NCBI GenBank assembly: GCA_938034385.1
Contig: CALHLC010000038.1
Location: 1-54,773 of the forward strand
Origin: an uncultured Bacteriovoracaceae bacterium
GTDB lineage: Bacteria; Bdellovibrionota; Bacteriovoracia; Bacteriovoracales; Bacteriovoracaceae
Length of the DNA stretch: 54,773 nt
Reading direction: 5' to 3'
Part shown: positions 53,534-54,773 of the stretch, one piece after another
Position numbering within the stretch: position 1 is the first letter of the stretch
How the letters are laid out: every line of letters begins with the position of its first letter
The notes under the pieces: generated by a model
Databases searched by the model: none
What the model saw: only the letters and a program-made list of their open reading frames with translations
Told to the model about the DNA's origin: nothing
Made by a program: the position numbers and the translations under genes

Positions 53534-54541
53534 TTAAATATTGCTCTCTAGTAAATGTAATTTAGTAAAAGATGAATTTCCAAATACTACTTGAAAAATA
53601 TAAGGAATCTTTTTGCTATCGTATAAAATGATGACATTGTACTTATTGCTATAGACTACTCCATCATAAGTGAAGTTTACTTTATCTCCAACTTGATCAA
53701 TTCCAATTAAGTACTTGTTCCCTACATTATCAAATAATTCCCAAACATGACCTTCTTTTTCTGTCTTGCTCTCATTGTTGTTTCTTTGGTCTTGATACAT
53801 TACAACAATCACTGCTGTACTTAAAGCAATAGGCCAACTCCCTATTTGTTTTCTAGACCTATCGTATATATAGTTTTTAATATTATTTCTTTTTATTTTT
53901 GAGTTTAGTTTTTTAAATGCTGACATGTCTGAAATTTCAGATAATCTCTCTTGTTCTCTCCCGGCAACAACATTGATATTTCGATTGGGAGAATAAAAGT
54001 AGTTTTCTATAAAGGTATTATATCTTTTTAAAACATCATCATTGATTTCAACTGGATACTGGAATGACTTCTTTTGTGTTTTCGAAACAACTTTTACAAA
54101 CCTTTTATTTGTCTTTATCGTTTTTAGTTTTGAAATGTTTTTTTTCAATTTTTGGAAAAGTGAATTCTTATCTTCTCCATCTAGTTTCCTACCATCTTTA
54201 TAAGTTTCAACTTTTGATAAGAGTGCAACTCTTTTCTTTCCTTCCAATATCTTTGTTGTATATGTTAATTCAAGAATTTCAGAATTTAATTCATCAATCG
54301 GTATCCCGAACTTATAAACTCCTTTTGCTACCATATCTTTTCTAACTACTAAGTTTGGATTAAAACCTGTTGATTTTACCATCCACATTAAAGCCTTGTC
54401 TTGAGTCTGCTGATCACCCATAAAATACGTAAAGTTTTTCGTATCTTTCATATAGAAATATCTATCTCCACAAGTACTCCCAACTAAGAGACTTCCGTGA
54501 ATCGATAAGGCTAAATATATGAAAAGAATAAATTTCTTCAT
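53534..54541 (-). CDS. exported protein of unknown function
   Basis: 335 residues from the ATG at 54541; a TTG one codon earlier is the only alternative. A signal peptide (about 1-18) is followed by a Lys-rich region and a C-terminal part with beta-strand-like alternation (VWELFDNVGNKYLIGIDQVGDKVNFTYDG). One segment, GSWPIALSTAVIVVMYQD, is hydrophobic but short for a membrane helix. TAAAAT lies six bases before the ATG and no Shine-Dalgarno is seen. Family not recognised. Confidence 0.6.
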   Translation of the reverse strand: MKKFILFIYLALSIHGSLLVGSTCGDRYFYMKDTKNFTYFMGDQQTQDKALMWMVKSTGFNPNLVVRKDMVAKGVYKFGIPIDELNSEILELTYTTKILEGKKRVALLSKVETYKDGRKLDGEDKNSLFQKLKKNISKLKTIKTNKRFVKVVSKTQKKSFQYPVEINDDVLKRYNTFIENYFYSPNRNINVVAGREQERLSEISDMSAFKKLNSKIKRNNIKNYIYDRSRKQIGSWPIALSTAVIVVMYQDQRNNNESKTEKEGHVWELFDNVGNKYLIGIDQVGDKVNFTYDGVVYSNKYNVIILYDSKKIPYIFQVVFGNSSFTKLHLLESNI

Positions 54542-54636
54542 CAAGTTATTTTAACCTAAAAAAAGAATTTTTTTTCCACAAAGTGAAAATTGCCTTATTA
54601 AAAAGGTTTGTTATTAATAGAAGAATTTCATGAAAA

Positions 54637-54712
54637 TGGAGCGGGCGAAGAGGTTCGAACTCTCGACCCCCAGCTTGGAAGGCTGGTGCTCTACCAACTG
54701 AGCTACACCCGC
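54637..54712 (-). tRNA. tRNA-Gly(TCC)
   Basis: A 76-base cloverleaf on the minus strand: acceptor GCGGGTG/CGCCCGC with one mismatch tolerated, anticodon stem CCAGC/GCTGG with loop CTTCCAA (anticodon TCC), T loop TTCGAAC, and an encoded CCA. It is 22 bases after a probable tRNA-Tyr, the pairing known from E. coli tyrU-glyT. Confidence 0.96.
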
Positions 54713-54734
54713 TTATTTTATTTGGTATAATGAA

Positions 54735-54773
54735 TGGTGGCGCGAGATGGATTCGAACCATCGAAGGTAGAAC
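54735..54773 (-). tRNA. partial tRNA, probably tRNA-Tyr (3' part)
   Basis: The window ends inside this gene. Visible are encoded CCA, acceptor 3' strand TCGCGCC, a T arm GATGG/CCATC with loop TTCGAAT, and before it GTTCTACCTTC, which fits the long variable arm of a class II tRNA. Position directly upstream of tRNA-Gly(TCC) favours Tyr; the anticodon is outside the window. Confidence 0.7.

Noticed and set aside
54546-54761. 71-aa minus-strand frame near the right edge
   Set aside because: It runs through tRNA-Gly and part of the next tRNA and is translated tRNA sequence.

Overview
The window is AT-rich (roughly one-third G+C by eye) and carries a dense Gram-negative gene set: Sec signal peptides and lipoboxes everywhere, a secretin, GatCAB-type indirect tRNA amidation, 6S RNA, and a large number of exported hypothetical proteins, peptidases and wall-binding proteins. 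The combination (Tad/Flp cluster, many small secreted proteins, ctaA-ctaB fusion, Rieske/split cytochrome b with a multiheme cytochrome) suggests a Bdellovibrionota predator-type bacterium, probably in the Bacteriovorax/Halobacteriovorax group. That is an inference from gene content; no rRNA gene lies in the window.

Layout. 1-356: tRNA-Ala(TGC) with its own promoter and, downstream, a stretch resembling an rRNA spacer. 357-4015: three tandem paralogous secreted zinc metallopeptidase-like genes, one broken by an in-frame amber codon, plus a small lipoprotein. 4071-17761: a single-strand respiratory operon of about 13.7 kb: Rieske protein, split cytochrome b, octaheme cytochrome c, two COX3 genes, CtaA-CtaB fusion, CoxB, CoxA, diheme cytochrome c, SCO, COX4 and small membrane proteins. 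Complex III, complex IV, its heme A supply and copper assembly are thus made together. 17880-21380: a HEAT-repeat membrane protein, a four-helix membrane protein and two exported proteins. 21370-29061: overlapping operon uvrD-gatC-gatA-gatB-membrane protein-ppx. 29182-36137: small secreted protein, glmU-glmS, lon, and a receiver protein with a partner. 36140-45360: two small secreted proteins, an RHS-like protein and a Tad (type IVb pilus) cluster with a TadZ/CpaE-CpaF fusion and four pseudopilins. 45361-45753: 6S RNA. 45754-52528: exported proteins, including two paralogs with 23-residue repeats and a peptidoglycan-binding domain on either side of a trypsin-like protease, a secreted nuclease/phosphatase-fold protein, and a protein made only of 20-residue Cys/His repeats. 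52529-54773: tRNA-Val, a lipoprotein, an exported unknown, tRNA-Gly and the 3' part of a probable tRNA-Tyr.

The most noteworthy items are the 20-residue Cys/His repeat protein, the paired 23-residue repeat/PG-binding proteins around a protease, the bc-aa3 super-operon with an octaheme subunit, the CpaE-CpaF fusion, the amber-interrupted metallopeptidase, and several start codons placed directly after strong -10 elements (probable leaderless mRNAs). Most genes here are on the minus strand.
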